A stretch of DNA of 7,606 nucleotides from Actinomycetota bacterium (GTDB lineage: Bacteria; Actinomycetota; Thermoleophilia; Gaiellales; Gaiellaceae): contig VAXA01000234.1 in the NCBI GenBank assembly GCA_005883365.1, forward strand, positions 1 to 7,606. Direction: 5' to 3'. The notes beneath the pieces were generated by a model. That model did not search any database and was not told where the DNA came from. It saw only the letters and a program-made list of their open reading frames with translations. This document shows, piece by piece, positions 6,556-7,606 of this stretch (positions are counted from its first letter, which is position 1; each line of letters begins with the position of its first letter). Position numbers and translations under genes: made by a program.

Positions 6556-7468
6556 GCGCGAGGCGCTCCAGGCGATGCTCGGGCAGATTTCCGAGCCCGT
6601 GCTGCTCCCCGGCGGCGCGTCGAAGGAGGCGTGGGCGGTGGACACCGGGGACCGACGCCTGCTCGTTCGCCGCGCCGGCGGCGGCGTCATCCACCGGCAC
6701 ACGCTCTCGCTGCGCCACGAGTTCGAGGTGTTGCGCGCCGCTCACGAGGCCGGCGTGAAGGTGCCGGAGCCGATCGCGTACATCGAGGACCTGGACGGGC
6801 GCGAGGCGTTCGTCATGGAGCGGCTCGACGGCGAGACGATCGGGCGCCGCATCGTGCGCATGCACGTGCCGGACCGGCTGCCGGTCCAGATGGCCGAGGA
6901 GCTGGCCAAGATCCACGCGCTGCGGCCGGAACTGCTGGCGTTCCTCGACGAGGCGCCTGTCGAACGTTTGGTCGAGGAGCTCGACGAGATCGGAGAGCCG
7001 CACCCGGCGATCGAGCTTGGCCTCTGGTGGCTGCGCGAGCACCGGCCGCCGCCGCGACCGCCCGTCGTCGTCCATGGCGACTTCCGGATCGGCAACCTTG
7101 TCGTCGACGAGAACGGCCTGGTCGGCGTCCTCGACTGGGAGTTCGCGCACCTCGACGATCCGGCACGGGACCTCGCCTTTGCACTCGTCCGGGCGTGGCG
7201 CTTCGGCGTGGACGACCGCCGGCTCGGGGGGATCGGCGAGGTCGAGCCGTACCTCGAGCGCTACAACGAGCTGACCGGCTTCGGCGTTCGTCGCGAGGAG
7301 CTCGACTATTGGGAGCTCGCGGGCAACGTCGGCTGGGCGATCGGCTGTCTCACGCAGGCGCAGCGGCACCTGACTGGACAGGACCGGAGCGTCGAGCTTG
7401 CGATCCTCGGCCGCCTCGGCGCGGAGGTCGAGTACGAGATCTGCCACCTCCTGGAGACACTCTCGTGA
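6554..7468 (+). CDS. Aminoglycoside-phosphotransferase-like kinase, ACAD10/11 N-domain or LvaA-like
   Basis: A 304-residue kinase of the APH/choline-kinase fold (phosphotransferase family). The glycine-rich loop is LLPGGASKEAWAVD at 17-30. The nucleotide-site basic position falls in LLVRR (36-40), with Arg where Lys is often found. The hinge is AFVMERLDGETIG at 85-97. The catalytic loop is VVHGDFRIGNLVVD at 172-185, with Asp176 and Asn181, and the metal-binding DWE at 194-196 is followed by DDPARDLAF (201-209). The catalytic and metal residues are intact. This branch resembles the kinase fused to ACAD in ACAD10/11, and LvaA, which phosphorylates the hydroxyl of 4-hydroxyacyl-CoA, rather than antibiotic kinases; this is from memory. 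The start is uncertain: ATG at 6500, 6542 and 6554 are all in frame and none has a clear ribosome site. I chose 6554 because it avoids running into the ACAD gene and leaves a normal lead to the glycine loop. An antibiotic-resistance role is unlikely given the ACAD neighbour. Confidence 0.92.
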   Translation: MREALQAMLGQISEPVLLPGGASKEAWAVDTGDRRLLVRRAGGGVIHRHTLSLRHEFEVLRAAHEAGVKVPEPIAYIEDLDGREAFVMERLDGETIGRRIVRMHVPDRLPVQMAEELAKIHALRPELLAFLDEAPVERLVEELDEIGEPHPAIELGLWWLREHRPPPRPPVVVHGDFRIGNLVVDENGLVGVLDWEFAHLDDPARDLAFALVRAWRFGVDDRRLGGIGEVEPYLERYNELTGFGVRREELDYWELAGNVGWAIGCLTQAQRHLTGQDRSVELAILGRLGAEVEYEICHLLETLS

Positions 7469-7571
7469 CCATCGCTTACCTGAAGTCCCTGCAAATCGCG
7501 GCAGTGTCGCCATACCACGCCAGGTGGCGTCGCCACGCCACGCCAACGCTGGCCATAGAGGCGAAGAGATC
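7469..7571 (+). other. Gap between kinase and next gene; no convincing gene
   Basis: About 103 bases separate the kinase stop from the next likely start, in a window where most junctions overlap. A 36-codon frame (GTG 7465 to TGA 7575) crosses it, starting in a GTGA overlap with the kinase. Its predicted peptide matches nothing I know and its composition is not protein-like, so I treat the stretch as non-coding. It holds the short repeats listed separately and a GAGG at 7558-7561, spaced ten bases ahead of GTG 7572. Confidence 0.5.
7506..7545 (+). repeat. Imperfect 17-base direct repeat with overlapping short palindromes
   Basis: GTCGCCATACCACGCCA (7506-7522) recurs as GTCGCCACGCCACGCCA (7529-7545), with 15 of 17 bases the same and a 23-base period. 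The joining bases create a palindrome ACGCCAGGTGGCGT (7517-7530). They also create GTGGCG and CGCCAC flanking one base (7524-7536). This could be an operator, a small hairpin or a remnant repeat. In such GC-rich DNA a chance origin is possible. Confidence 0.55.
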
Positions 7572-7606
7572 GTGAGCGAACGCCCGACCGCAGATGAGCT
7601 CGCGGA
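7572..7606 (+). CDS. Start of a downstream gene, possibly DUF6285 (LvaB-like kinase partner); cut by window end
   Basis: Only eleven codons are visible, reading VSERPTADELA from GTG 7572, with GAGG at 7558-7561 as ribosome site. The RPTADEL opening matches my memory of DUF6285 proteins, which begin with a similar RPTAxELL segment and are commonly found next to phosphotransferase-family kinases and acyl-CoA dehydrogenases. In P. putida the small LvaB protein is needed for LvaA kinase activity, and I suspect DUF6285 is the equivalent. With so few residues this rests mostly on context. Confidence 0.5.
   Translation, partial: MSERPTADELA

Noticed and set aside
6554..7468. The kinase as an antibiotic-resistance aminoglycoside phosphotransferase
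   Set aside because: The fold is shared, but the pairing with an ACAD10/11-like dehydrogenase and the acyl-CoA gene context fit a metabolic kinase better. No mobile element or resistance context is seen.
5372..7546. Upstream extension of the GNAT frame on the minus strand, giving a 911-residue protein
   Set aside because: Only the last 186 residues, from ATG 5371, show the GNAT fold. The rest is the complement of ACAD and kinase coding sequence and lacks recognisable domains.
5422..7575. A 717-codon open frame on the plus strand running antisense through the ACAD gene and then out of frame through the kinase gene
   Set aside because: Its translation has no family motifs and is low-complexity Arg/Ala/Val-rich. 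Such long shadow frames are expected in DNA with strongly G/C-ended codons, and both real genes in the region have intact catalytic motifs.
1..7606. CRISPR arrays, tRNA or rRNA genes, insertion sequences, phage or defence genes
   Set aside because: I looked for regularly spaced repeats, tRNA-like arms, transposase motifs and terminal inverted repeats and saw none. Nearly all bases are assigned to metabolic or regulatory genes.

Overview
The window is gene-dense, very GC-rich bacterial DNA (by eye around 70 percent; not counted). Codons are strongly G/C-ended, several starts are GTG or TTG, and neighbouring genes repeatedly share bases at stop/start junctions (TTGA, ATGA, GTGA). This suits a high-GC actinobacterium, perhaps a soil lineage such as Thermoleophilia, but no rRNA or other taxonomic marker is present and the placement is a guess.

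Layout. (1) 1-2874, plus strand: a tightly packed acyl-CoA operon holding the end of an acyl-CoA dehydrogenase, an AlkK-like acyl-CoA ligase, a compact short-chain dehydrogenase that begins at a TTG inside the ligase stop codon, and a PaaI-type hotdog thioesterase. (2) 2931-4321, plus strand: a two-gene regulatory-looking module, with a single-pass membrane protein of unknown function followed, with a 4-base overlap, by an ECF-type sigma factor. (3) 4281-6555, minus strand: an operon read from right to left as acyl-CoA dehydrogenase, GNAT acetyltransferase, variant histidine phosphatase. Its last gene runs 41 bases into the end of the sigma factor gene. (4) 6554-7606, plus strand: an aminoglycoside-phosphotransferase-like kinase, a roughly 100-base gap with short repeats, and the first codons of another gene that looks like a DUF6285 protein.

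The most informative theme is the pairing of the kinase with the acyl-CoA dehydrogenase of region 3. Human ACAD10 and ACAD11 fuse these two domains in one protein. The Pseudomonas putida levulinate (lva) operon has them as separate genes, together with a small kinase partner, a short-chain dehydrogenase and an acyl-CoA synthetase. This window holds counterparts of the kinase, dehydrogenase, SDR and ligase, and possibly the start of the small partner. A pathway that activates an oxo- or hydroxy-acid to its CoA ester, phosphorylates the hydroxyl and eliminates phosphate into beta-oxidation is therefore a reasonable hypothesis. The true substrate cannot be read from sequence, and the genes sit in at least two separate transcription units.

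Least understood are the membrane protein/sigma factor pair and the histidine phosphatase, which lacks the usual Arg and Gly of its RHG motif.
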